NCBI GenBank assembly: GCA_903832475.1
Contig: CAILBQ010000408.1
Coordinates: 1 to 10,948, forward strand
Direction: 5' to 3'
DNA: 10,948 bases
DNA from: an uncultured Acidobacteriota bacterium
Lineage (GTDB): Bacteria > Acidobacteriota > Terriglobia > Terriglobales > Acidobacteriaceae
The notes beneath the pieces were generated by a model. The model made no database searches. It was not told where the DNA came from and was given only the letters and a program-made list of their open reading frames with translations. Of the stretch, positions 1-6,191 are shown piece by piece. Position 1 is the first letter of the stretch, and each line of letters begins with the position of its first letter. A program made the translations under genes and the position numbers.

Positions 1-1010
1 ACCAGCGTGGTGGGCGTCTCCGGGTTGAACTTGTTGATGGCATAGAAGGTCCGGTAGGGGCCGGAGAGGTCTTCGGCGTCATACCAGCCGCCCACCACCA
101 GCACCGCGCACTTCACGTTCTTCATGTGCCGCGAAAGGTCGCGCGCCTGCCAGTAGGCGTCGTAGGTGTCGTGCTTCATCTGGTCGGTGTAGAGCCAGTT
201 GGCGCCCTTGAGGTATTTCTGCTCCATCTCCGACAGGCTGCCGGCGTTGAGGTAGAAGCGATAGGTGTCGGGGGTGCCGAAGTCGAAGGGGACGGAGGGC
301 TGGGGCAGGGTGGGATTCTTCTGCGGGAGGAAGAAGGCGTAGAAGCCGAAGTTGGCGGCGAGCATGAAGGTTCCGCCGTGGTAGGCGTCATCATCGCCGG
401 CGAAGAGGTCGGTCATGGGGGCCTGGGGGCTGGCCGCGACGAGGGCCGGGTGCGAATCGATCATGCTGGCCGAGGTGTAGAAGCCAGGGTAGGAGATGCC
501 CCAGATGCCGACTTTGCCGTTGTTGTTGGGGATGGTCTTGAGCAGGAAGTCGATGGTGTCGGAGGTGTCGGAGGCGTCGTCGACGTCATTCTTTGATTTT
601 TTGTTGTCGATGTGGGGGCGCATTTCGATGAAGTCGCCTTCACTTTGCCAGCGGCCGCGGACGTCCTGATAGACGAAGATATAGGCGGCTTTTTCAAATT
701 CGTCGGAAGGCCCGAGGCGGGCGGGATACTCATCTTCGCCATAGGGGCCGACGCTGTAGGGGGTGCGATCCATGAGGAAGGGATGGGGGCCGGCTTCGGT
801 GGGGAAGGCGGAGTCCTTGGGGACGTAGACGGCGGTGAAGAGGCGCTTGCCGTCGCGCATGGGGATGCGGAATTCGTACTTGGTGTAGTGGGACTTGACG
901 TAGTTTTCCTGGGGAGCGTCAGGCTGCTGGGCATGCGAGGCGGGAGCGGAGACGAGCAGGGCGGCGAAAGTCACAAGCAGCAGGGAAGTCTTGCGGATGG
1001 CGATGGGCAT
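1..1010 (-). CDS. Secreted CocE/NonD family serine hydrolase (peptidase S15-like), partial at window edge
   Basis: The reading frame is open from an ATG at 1010 down to base 1, so the first 336 residues are present and the C-terminus lies outside the window. Residues 1-27 form a signal peptide (basic start, hydrophobic core, A-S-H-A before QQP), so the enzyme is exported. The alpha/beta hydrolase core shows DRTPY (81-85), a DVRGRWQSEGDF block (116-127) and the nucleophile elbow GIWGISYPG, with Ser173 as likely nucleophile and Tyr174 as likely oxyanion residue. GGWYDAEDL (307-315) carries the likely catalytic Asp311. The catalytic His is expected beyond the window edge. This family includes cocaine esterase, alpha-amino acid ester hydrolases and X-Pro dipeptidyl peptidases; the sequence does not decide the substrate (acyl ester, amide or peptide). 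The start is supported by AGGAGA at 1022-1027 on the minus strand, 11 bases before the ATG. Confidence 0.9.
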   Translation of the reverse strand, partial: MPIAIRKTSLLLVTFAALLVSAPASHAQQPDAPQENYVKSHYTKYEFRIPMRDGKRLFTAVYVPKDSAFPTEAGPHPFLMDRTPYSVGPYGEDEYPARLGPSDEFEKAAYIFVYQDVRGRWQSEGDFIEMRPHIDNKKSKNDVDDASDTSDTIDFLLKTIPNNNGKVGIWGISYPGFYTSASMIDSHPALVAASPQAPMTDLFAGDDDAYHGGTFMLAANFGFYAFFLPQKNPTLPQPSVPFDFGTPDTYRFYLNAGSLSEMEQKYLKGANWLYTDQMKHDTYDAYWQARDLSRHMKNVKCAVLVVGGWYDAEDLSGPYRTFYAINKFNPETPTTL

Positions 1011-1231
1011 GAGGCGGGAAGTCTCCTGAGGGTACAGATTACGCCATCGAAGAGAGGACGCTGAGGCGAATCGAGTCCGGCAGTCTCGCTCCCTCCATTC
1101 CCGAAACAGGAATGAAGGAGAGAACACTCGGTATCAGAATTGAAATACCGACTGGCTGGCTGTATAACTGAGGCAATCCCCCCTCAATCTTCGGAGAGAG
1201 GGCGCGAGCCGCCGCAAGGCGGCTTTGCTTT
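1011..1231. other. Intergenic region between the CocE-type hydrolase and NYN genes
   Basis: This 221-base gap separates two divergently oriented genes and holds no convincing gene. It contains the hydrolase ribosome binding site (1022-1027), an imperfect hairpin whose perfect 6-bp core is CATTCC (1096-1101) with GGAATG (1109-1114), a 24-bp dyad at 1128-1151, and a terminator-like hairpin at 1207-1236 that runs into the start of the NYN gene. I could not assign a promoter with confidence. Confidence 0.6.
1128..1151. promoter_or_regulatory. Dyad with 7-bp arms, possible operator upstream of the hydrolase gene
   Basis: TCGGTAT (1128-1134) and ATACCGA (1145-1151) are perfect inverted repeats 10 bases apart, and the centre AATT is itself symmetrical. 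The dyad lies about 120 bases upstream of the hydrolase start and about 80 bases before the NYN start. It could be a repressor site or a small hairpin. No cognate regulator is encoded beside it. Confidence 0.3.
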
Positions 1232-1236
1232 TTGAG
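1207..1236 (+). terminator. Terminator-like hairpin just before and into the NYN gene
   Basis: AGCCGCC (1207-1213) pairs perfectly with GGCGGCT (1218-1224) around a GCAA (GNRA-type) tetraloop, followed by the T-rich run TTGCTTTTTG. This is the shape of a rho-independent terminator acting on plus-strand transcription. No complete plus-strand gene lies upstream in the window. It may therefore be a leftover from a deleted upstream gene, a barrier to read-through, or an attenuator for the NYN gene. Confidence 0.6.
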
Positions 1237-1936
1237 GCACGCTATCCGTACGAACGTCTACGTGGATGGCTTCAACCTGTACTACGGAGCCGCAAAACAT
1301 ACCCCATTCAAGTGGGTCAATCTGGCTGAGCTCTGTGTGCAAGTGCTGCCGGGATTGGACATTCATCGAATCCGATATTTTACGGCCTTGGTCAAGCCCC
1401 TTCCCACCGATCCACGTACCCGCCTTCGGCAAGAAATCTATATCCGTGCTTTACTCACGCTGCCCAACTTGAGCGTGCATTACGGACACTACCTAAAAAG
1501 CACGTTATCCATGCCCCTGGCGGCGCCGCGTCCAGGTGGCCCTCGCTTTGCGGAGGTGCTCAAAATGGAGGAGAAGGGTTCGGATGTCAACATTGCCACT
1601 TACATGCTGGTGGATGCCTTCAGAAAAGACTGCGACCAACTAGTTGTGATCACGAACGATTCGGATCTGGCGGAGCCGGTTCGGATTATCAACAAAGAGC
1701 TTCTACTTCCCGTGGGGATTTTCAATCCGCAGACCAACGATACGGCGGTGAGGCGGGCGCGTGTGAGTGGGCAGCCAATTCGTCCTGCAAGGCCAAGCAT
1801 CGAGCTCAAGAAAGTGGCAAAGTTCAGTCACAACATAAGTTCGGAAGGTCCCCATTGTCATATGGCGAGAAGTCAGTTTTCACCTGTGTTGATCGACAGC
1901 CAAGGACGCAGGATTACCCGACCCGCGGGCTGGTAG
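1232..1936 (+). CDS. NYN domain protein (PIN-like ribonuclease fold), TTG start
   Basis: This 234-residue protein matches the familiar layout of small stand-alone NYN proteins. The N-terminal strand TNVYVDGFNLYYG carries Asp12. KGSDVN carries Asp118, and ITNDSDL has Asp143 and Asp145. The chain ends with SQFSPVLIDSQGRR...RPAGW, typical of the subgroup. The acidic residues form the metal-binding site of the PIN-like nuclease fold, so an RNA-cleaving role is likely; the target is unknown. No ATG or GTG lies in frame between the upstream stop (1169-1171) and the conserved first strand, so TTG at 1232 is the only plausible start. A weak AAGGCGG (1216-1222) precedes it. The gene is less GC-rich than its neighbours: bases 1561-1620 hold 29 G+C of 60, against 37 of 60 at 2161-2220 in the kinase. 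This is consistent with acquisition by transfer. It converges on the kinase gene with 22 bases between stops. Confidence 0.85.
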   Translation: MRHAIRTNVYVDGFNLYYGAAKHTPFKWVNLAELCVQVLPGLDIHRIRYFTALVKPLPTDPRTRLRQEIYIRALLTLPNLSVHYGHYLKSTLSMPLAAPRPGGPRFAEVLKMEEKGSDVNIATYMLVDAFRKDCDQLVVITNDSDLAEPVRIINKELLLPVGIFNPQTNDTAVRRARVSGQPIRPARPSIELKKVAKFSHNISSEGPHCHMARSQFSPVLIDSQGRRITRPAGW

Positions 1937-1958
1937 CGCACATCTACATCTACGGGCT

Positions 1959-4436
1959 CTACATCTGGGGACGGAGGTGCACGAGAGTCGTCTGTGCGTC
2001 GAGGTCGAGCTGCCGGGCTTCGGGGGATTGGCCGTGGGTGAGGAGTTTGGCGGCCTGTTCAGCGTGGGGCAGGGCTTCGCGGGGCTGGTTTTGGGCGAGG
2101 AGGGCTTTTGCCCAGTCGAGCTGGGCTTCGCCGAGGCGGCGGTCGTCGGCGGGGACTTTGCCGTGGAGGACGGAATAGAACTCTTCCGCGGAAGCCTGGG
2201 CTTTGGCGTACTGCTCCGTGGCGAGGTAGGCGCGGGTGAGTACGGCGAGCGGTTCGGCGAGGTCGGGGCCGGAGCCGGCGACGCGGCGCCAGCCGGGGAG
2301 TGACTCTTCAATCAAGGGCAGGGCTTCCTTGGCGCGGCCCAGCTTGATCATGGCGCCGGCGAGGCGGTCCTGCTGTTCGAGGGCGCCGCGGCTTTCTGGG
2401 CCGGAGCAGGTTTTGAGGCCATCGAATGCGCGCTGGTAAAGGGGCAGGCTGGCCTGCGGGTCGCCGGCGCGATCTTTGACGGAGGCCAGTTCGCCGTAGA
2501 CGGCGGACTGATCGCACTTGGCCTGGGAGTCTTTCATGTAGATATTGAGGGCCTGGGTGTAGGCGGCTTCGGCTTCGGGGAAGCGGTCGCGGGCTTTCAG
2601 GTCCCAGCCCAGCGCGTAAAGCACGTCGCCAACTTCATGCGGCGGCAGGGCTGATTCGTGGAGCGCTTCTTTGGCGGCGGACTGGAGCATGGCGAGGTTG
2701 TCGTCGGTGCGGAAGCCGAGGCGATCGCGGTTGCTGGCGTAGTAGACCTGGCTCCAGATGCGGACGGAAGGCGAGACGCGCTGGGTGCGGGCGATCTGCA
2801 AGGCGTGAGTGGTGAGTTGCAGGCCAAGGTCGGTCTGGCCGAGCAGGTAGGCGGCGTCGCCGGAGGTGGCTTCGGATTCGGCTTCGGTGTCGTAATCGCG
2901 GGCGTCGCGGGCGTTGGGGATGACTTCGCTGAAGACCTTCTGCGCACCTTCGAGGTCGTTGTTTTCGTACATGGACTCGGCCAGCGACATCTGGGCTTTG
3001 CGGAGGTCGGCGGGGTCTTTGATGTAGTCGGGAAGGAGCTTGACGCCAAGTTCGAGAAAGTCGGGGACCGAAAAGGTGGGCTTGCCGGTGTAGTTGGAGT
3101 TGGCGAGATAGAGCAGACGGTAGAGGAAGGTCTGCATGCGCATGGCGCGCTGGCCTTCGCGGATGGCCTGCTGCTGACGCCATTCGGCATAGCCCAGGCT
3201 GGCAAGGATGGCGAGGAAGACCATGGCCGCCGCGATAGCGCCTTTCTGATTGCGGCGCAGAAATTTGCTGATGAGGTAGACGGTGGTCTGAGGGCGGGCC
3301 AGGACGGGGCGGCCGTCGAGAGCGCGGCGAATGTCTTCGGCGAGAGCATCGATGCCGGGATAGCGGTCTTTGGGGCGGGGTGCGAGACACTTGGCGACGA
3401 TGGTGGCGAGGTCGCCGCGAAGTAGCTGGCGCAGTCGGGTTTCGCTCAAGCCGCCGCGGCGCTGAGCGGCTTCGGGGGTGATGGAGTGGGTGAGGCGTTC
3501 GGGTTCGCGCTCGGAGATGGCCCGCTCCATCATGGCGGCGACGGAGGCTTTGCCGCCAGGGCGACGGCCGCTAAGCAATTCAAAGAGGATGACGCCAAGG
3601 GAGTAGAGATCGGAGGCGGTGGTGAGCGGGATGTTGGGATCGTTGCGGAGCTGCTCGGGGCTGGCGTAGGCGGGGGTGGCCATGACCGTTCCCGTGGTCA
3701 AGGCGTCCTGCTGCAGCAGCTTGCTGGTGCCGAAGTCGAGCAGCTTGACGGTGGCACGCTGGGGGACTTCGCCAGCGACGAGGATGTTCGAGGGCTTCAG
3801 GTCGAGGTGCACCACCAGATTGCGATGGGCGTAGGCGACGGCATCGCAGACGCGTAGGAAGAGGCGCAGGCGGTCAGGGATGGGGAGGGTGCGGGCGTCG
3901 CACCAGACGTCGAGATGGTCTCCTTCGACGTACTCCATAACCAGGTAAGGCTGGCCGGTTTCCGACAGGCCGGCGTCAAGCATGCGGGTAATGTTGGGGT
4001 GAACGAGGGAGGCGAGGATTTTTTGTTCGCGGAGAAAGCGTTCGACGAAGGCGGGGCCGGCCGCGTGGGGGGCGAGAACCTTGAGGGCGGATTGGAGCGG
4101 ACTGCCGTTGACGATGCGTTCGGCGAGATAGACGGAGCCGATTCCGCCCGAGCCGAGCAGGCGAAGCAGCGTATAGGGGCCGATGCGGCTGCCGTTCTGG
4201 CCGGTGGTGAGAATGTGGACGGAATCGATGGTGCCGGGATCGATATAGGCTGCGTCGGGATGATGGGTCGGCTCTGGGGGATTTTCGCCGGCGGTAAAGA
4301 TTTCCAGGGCCAGGCGGCAGAGCTCCGGGTCAGGACAGGCCTGGGCGAGAATGCGCTCACGATCGGGCACGGGGGCTTCTGCGATTAAGTGGAAGAGACT
4401 CTGCAGCGTTTCCCAGTTCTCGGATTCAGTGGGCAT
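1959..4436 (-). CDS. Membrane-anchored Ser/Thr protein kinase with C-terminal TPR-like repeats
   Basis: This 825-residue protein has four parts. Residues 1-85 are a helical N-terminal region common in such kinases (NWETLQSLFHLIAEAPVPDR). The kinase domain spans about 87-375: glycine loop GSGGIG (95-100), ATP-binding Lys119, helix-C Glu137, catalytic loop HLDLKPSN (210-217) with Asp212 and Asn217, DFG at 234-236, SPE at 259-261, Asp276 in SDLYSLG, and Arg358. One membrane segment (about 400-417) follows. The rest (about 480-815) is helical and TPR-like and would lie outside the cytoplasm, as a likely ligand- or partner-sensing region. All catalytic residues are present, so activity is expected, but the usual HRD arginine is Leu211. 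The function is presumably transmembrane signalling by Ser/Thr phosphorylation; substrates are unknown. No clear Shine-Dalgarno sequence precedes the ATG. The gene lies 57 bases downstream of the TetR gene on the same strand and could share its transcript. Confidence 0.92.
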   Translation of the reverse strand: MPTESENWETLQSLFHLIAEAPVPDRERILAQACPDPELCRLALEIFTAGENPPEPTHHPDAAYIDPGTIDSVHILTTGQNGSRIGPYTLLRLLGSGGIGSVYLAERIVNGSPLQSALKVLAPHAAGPAFVERFLREQKILASLVHPNITRMLDAGLSETGQPYLVMEYVEGDHLDVWCDARTLPIPDRLRLFLRVCDAVAYAHRNLVVHLDLKPSNILVAGEVPQRATVKLLDFGTSKLLQQDALTTGTVMATPAYASPEQLRNDPNIPLTTASDLYSLGVILFELLSGRRPGGKASVAAMMERAISEREPERLTHSITPEAAQRRGGLSETRLRQLLRGDLATIVAKCLAPRPKDRYPGIDALAEDIRRALDGRPVLARPQTTVYLISKFLRRNQKGAIAAAMVFLAILASLGYAEWRQQQAIREGQRAMRMQTFLYRLLYLANSNYTGKPTFSVPDFLELGVKLLPDYIKDPADLRKAQMSLAESMYENNDLEGAQKVFSEVIPNARDARDYDTEAESEATSGDAAYLLGQTDLGLQLTTHALQIARTQRVSPSVRIWSQVYYASNRDRLGFRTDDNLAMLQSAAKEALHESALPPHEVGDVLYALGWDLKARDRFPEAEAAYTQALNIYMKDSQAKCDQSAVYGELASVKDRAGDPQASLPLYQRAFDGLKTCSGPESRGALEQQDRLAGAMIKLGRAKEALPLIEESLPGWRRVAGSGPDLAEPLAVLTRAYLATEQYAKAQASAEEFYSVLHGKVPADDRRLGEAQLDWAKALLAQNQPREALPHAEQAAKLLTHGQSPEARQLDLDAQTTLVHLRPQM

Positions 4437-4493
4437 TGGGCTGAGGATGATGGTAGCGCGAATTGGGATCGAAGAGGCAAGGTTCCTGCAGCG

Positions 4494-5054
4494 TTAGCGC
4501 GTGGTGAGCAAATCGGGGAGTTGTTTGAGGGTGCGGTGAAACGGCGCGGGGTTGGCGAGGACGCGAGAGAGGACGAGCGAACCTTCGATGCGGATGACGG
4601 CCTCTTCGGCGGCCTGGCGAGCGGCGGCGGGAGGAAGACCGCTTTCGCGGGCGAGCGCGGCGAAAGCGGCGATCCAGGCTTCCATAGCGGTCTGAAGCGC
4701 CTGGTGGCGTTGCGGTGAGCCGCCGGGAAGGGAGAGGACGTCGGTGACGCAGGAGCGGGCTCCGTCCTGATAGAAGGCGCGCAGGATTTCGGCGGCCTTG
4801 GCGGCGCGTTTGCGGGGAGGGCCTGGGCTGCGCAAGGCCGGGAAGAGCTGGTTTTCAAACCACTGGCCGACGCTGGCGAGGGTGGCGAGGATGATCTCCT
4901 CCTTGCCCCCGGGGAAGCGGTAATAGAGGCTGGCCTTTTCGAGTCCGGTGGCCTGGGAAAGCTGGCTGAGGCTGACGCCTTCGGCTCCGTGGGTGCGGAA
5001 GAGATCGAGGGCGGTGTCGAGCAGGGCGCTGTCGCTGATGGTCTGTCGTGCCAT
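4494..5054 (-). CDS. TetR/AcrR family transcriptional regulator
   Basis: This 186-residue protein has the TetR N-terminal DNA-binding domain. Helix one is about SALLDTALDLFRTHG, and the helix-turn-helix covers roughly residues 28-47 (SLSQLSQATGLEKASLYYRF), followed by KEEII. The C-terminal part (about 60-186) is the variable, mainly helical ligand and dimer domain, so the inducer cannot be read from sequence. The length is normal for the family. The gene is divergent from the alpha/beta hydrolase gene, and the region between them carries several palindromic ACCGATC-type sites. I infer that it represses itself and the hydrolase, with a hydrolase substrate or related compound as inducer. No strong ribosome binding site is visible before the ATG. 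The nearest palindromic element is only 17 bases upstream of the start codon. Confidence 0.92.
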   Translation of the reverse strand: MARQTISDSALLDTALDLFRTHGAEGVSLSQLSQATGLEKASLYYRFPGGKEEIILATLASVGQWFENQLFPALRSPGPPRKRAAKAAEILRAFYQDGARSCVTDVLSLPGGSPQRHQALQTAMEAWIAAFAALARESGLPPAAARQAAEEAVIRIEGSLVLSRVLANPAPFHRTLKQLPDLLTTR

Positions 5055-5071
5055 CAGATCAGTGTATGCCG

Positions 5072-5081
5072 ACCGTTCGGT
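5072..5081. promoter_or_regulatory. Candidate TetR operator O1, near the repressor start
   Basis: ACCGTTCGGT has ACCG/CGGT arms matching the core of the larger operator at 5141-5156. It sits 17 bases upstream of the TetR start codon, where a bound repressor would block its own transcription. Confidence 0.45.
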
Positions 5082-5105
5082 GGGGAAAAGGATAAGCCAA
5101 AGGCC

Positions 5106-5113
5106 TACCGATC
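5106..5113. promoter_or_regulatory. Candidate operator half-site O2
   Basis: TACCGATC is identical to the left half of the palindrome at 5141-5156 but lacks a matching right half. It lies in the middle of the divergent intergenic region, before an A-rich stretch (5114-5129). Confidence 0.3.
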
Positions 5114-5140
5114 CAAAAGAAAAAAATAAATCCGCTACTT

Positions 5141-5156
5141 TACCGATCGGTCGGTA
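5141..5156. promoter_or_regulatory. Main TetR-type operator O3
   Basis: TACCGATCGGTCGGTA is a 16-bp dyad with perfect TACCGA/TCGGTA outer arms. Size and symmetry are typical of operators bound by TetR-family dimers. It lies about 62 bases upstream of the hydrolase start codon, where it would overlap or adjoin the hydrolase promoter. Confidence 0.65.
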
Positions 5157-5174
5157 TCCAAGACAGTGAAGTTC

Positions 5175-5191
5175 GATCGGCCCAACCGATC
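5175..5191. promoter_or_regulatory. Candidate operator O4 in the hydrolase leader
   Basis: GATCGG (5175-5180) and CCGATC (5186-5191) are perfect inverted arms with a 5-base spacer, built from the same half-site as O3 but with the arms in reversed order. It lies between O3 and the hydrolase ribosome binding site, so a bound protein could act as a roadblock. As RNA it could form a small hairpin. Confidence 0.5.
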
Positions 5192-5204
5192 AGAAAAACA
5201 GGAC

Positions 5205-5210
5205 GAGGAG
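5205..5210 (+). promoter_or_regulatory. Ribosome binding site that decides the hydrolase start
   Basis: GAGGAG lies 7 bases before the ATG at 5218. An in-frame TTG at 5212 is only one base from it, so the ATG is the better start. Confidence 0.8.
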
Positions 5211-5217
5211 TTTGACT

Positions 5218-6108
5218 ATGAGCAACGAGGCAGCAATCAACGCAACGCGCACCCTTTATCGGAACAAAAACGTGGATGGCCTTAACATCTTTTATCGCGA
5301 AGCCGGATCGGCAGACCGACCAACCATCGTGCTGCTGCACGGGTATCCTTCCTCTTCGCACATGTTTCGCGAATTGATCCCCAGGCTGGCGGAGAAATAC
5401 CACGTGATCGCCGCGGATATGCCGGGTTTTGGGTACAGCGACGCTCCTTCGAAGGACGAGTTTGTCTACAGCTTTGAACATCTGGCCGAGGTGATGGATA
5501 AGTTTCTGGACGCGATCGGCGTCGCGAAGTACAGCATCTATGTGCAGGATTACGGATCGCCGGTGGGGTTCCGGTTGTTCGCCAAGCACCCGGAGAGGAT
5601 CCAGGCGATTGTTTCGCAGAACGGCAACGCGTATGAGGAGGGGCTGGGTGACTTCTGGGGCGCGTATCTTGTGCCCTTCTGGAAGGACCGAAACGCCGAG
5701 ACAGAAGCGAAGGTACGAGAGCTGGTTACGCTGGAAGCGACCAAATTTCAGTACTTCACCGGCGTCAGCAATGCGGAGCATATCAGCCCGGATGGGTACC
5801 AGTTCGATCAGCGGTTGCTGGATCGGCCAGGCATCGCTGACATCCAGGTGGAATTGTTTTACGACTATCGCAAGAATGTGGAGCTGTATCCGGAATGGCA
5901 TGTGGCTTTGAAGAAGGCGCAGCCGCCGTTGCTGGCGGTGTGGGGCAAGGGGGATGTCATCTTCATTCCCGCGGGAGCCGAGGCGTTTCGGCGTGACCTG
6001 CCGGATGCCGAGATCCATTTTGTGGATTCAGGACACTTTGCGCTGGAGGAAGAGTCGGAAGCGATCGCGGGATACATTCTCGATTTTCTCGCCAAGCATG
6101 TCGATTGA
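5218..6108 (+). CDS. Alpha/beta hydrolase of the haloalkane dehalogenase/epoxide hydrolase type
   Basis: The protein has 296 residues from the ATG at 5218, with no signal peptide, so it is cytoplasmic. The oxyanion-hole motif HGYP is at 41-44. The nucleophile elbow VQDYGSPVGF places Asp111 as nucleophile. WGKGDVIF carries Asp246 as likely acid, and DSGHFALEE carries His273 as base. An Asp nucleophile is the mark of haloalkane dehalogenases and epoxide hydrolases, which work through an ester-enzyme intermediate. The residue after the nucleophile is Tyr112, where haloalkane dehalogenases use a halide-binding Trp, so dehalogenation should not be assumed. The cap region (about 140-225) has several tyrosines (for example in ELFYDYRKNVELYPEW) that could serve as the ring-opening tyrosines of an epoxide hydrolase. 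The divergent TetR gene and intervening operators suggest induction by a small molecule, perhaps for degradation or detoxification. Confidence 0.85.
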   Translation: MSNEAAINATRTLYRNKNVDGLNIFYREAGSADRPTIVLLHGYPSSSHMFRELIPRLAEKYHVIAADMPGFGYSDAPSKDEFVYSFEHLAEVMDKFLDAIGVAKYSIYVQDYGSPVGFRLFAKHPERIQAIVSQNGNAYEEGLGDFWGAYLVPFWKDRNAETEAKVRELVTLEATKFQYFTGVSNAEHISPDGYQFDQRLLDRPGIADIQVELFYDYRKNVELYPEWHVALKKAQPPLLAVWGKGDVIFIPAGAEAFRRDLPDAEIHFVDSGHFALEEESEAIAGYILDFLAKHVD

Positions 6109-6128
6109 TTCATTCGCCGCACAGAAGA

Positions 6129-6160
6129 AATGGCCTGCCGAGTTGATTCGGCAGGCCATT
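6129..6160. terminator. Stem-loop between convergent hydrolase and GH51 genes
   Basis: A perfect 13-bp stem (6129-6141 with 6148-6160; core TGGCCTGCCGA) encloses a 6-base loop, GTTGAT. It lies 20 bases after the hydrolase stop and 31 bases past the GH51 stop. The A-rich left flank (AAGAAA) reads as TTTCTT after the stem on the minus strand, so termination of the GH51 transcript looks stronger. The T run on the plus side is poor. It probably works in both directions. Confidence 0.75.
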
Positions 6161-6191
6161 CCACTAAGAAGCCACGGTGTCTTTCATAGGT

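Noticed and set aside
126..1064. Plus-strand frames at 126-596 and 612-1064 as genes
   Set aside because: They lie opposite the well-supported CocE/NonD hydrolase, whose signal peptide and catalytic motifs are on the minus strand.
1938..1975. Short direct repeats (ACATCTAC / ACATCT) between the NYN and kinase stops
   Set aside because: They are too short and few to be distinguished from chance, and they mostly fall in the 3' end of the kinase gene.
2658..3425. A 255-codon plus-strand open frame opposite the kinase gene, with similar ones at 3486-3857 and 3915-4388
   Set aside because: These are shadows of the kinase reading frame: low-complexity Gly/Val/Glu sequence, no ribosome site and no domain.
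1959..4436. The kinase as a catalytically dead pseudokinase because HRD is HLD
   Set aside because: The catalytic Asp212, Lys119, Asn217 and DFG Asp234 are all present. The Arg affects regulation, not the chemistry.
5212..5217. TTG at 5212 as start of the alpha/beta hydrolase
   Set aside because: It is one base from the GAGGAG ribosome site, while ATG 5218 has a normal 7-base spacing.
5218..6108. Firm naming of the hydrolase as haloalkane dehalogenase
   Set aside because: The halide-binding Trp after the nucleophile is replaced by Tyr and the oxyanion motif is HGYP, so the substrate class cannot be fixed.
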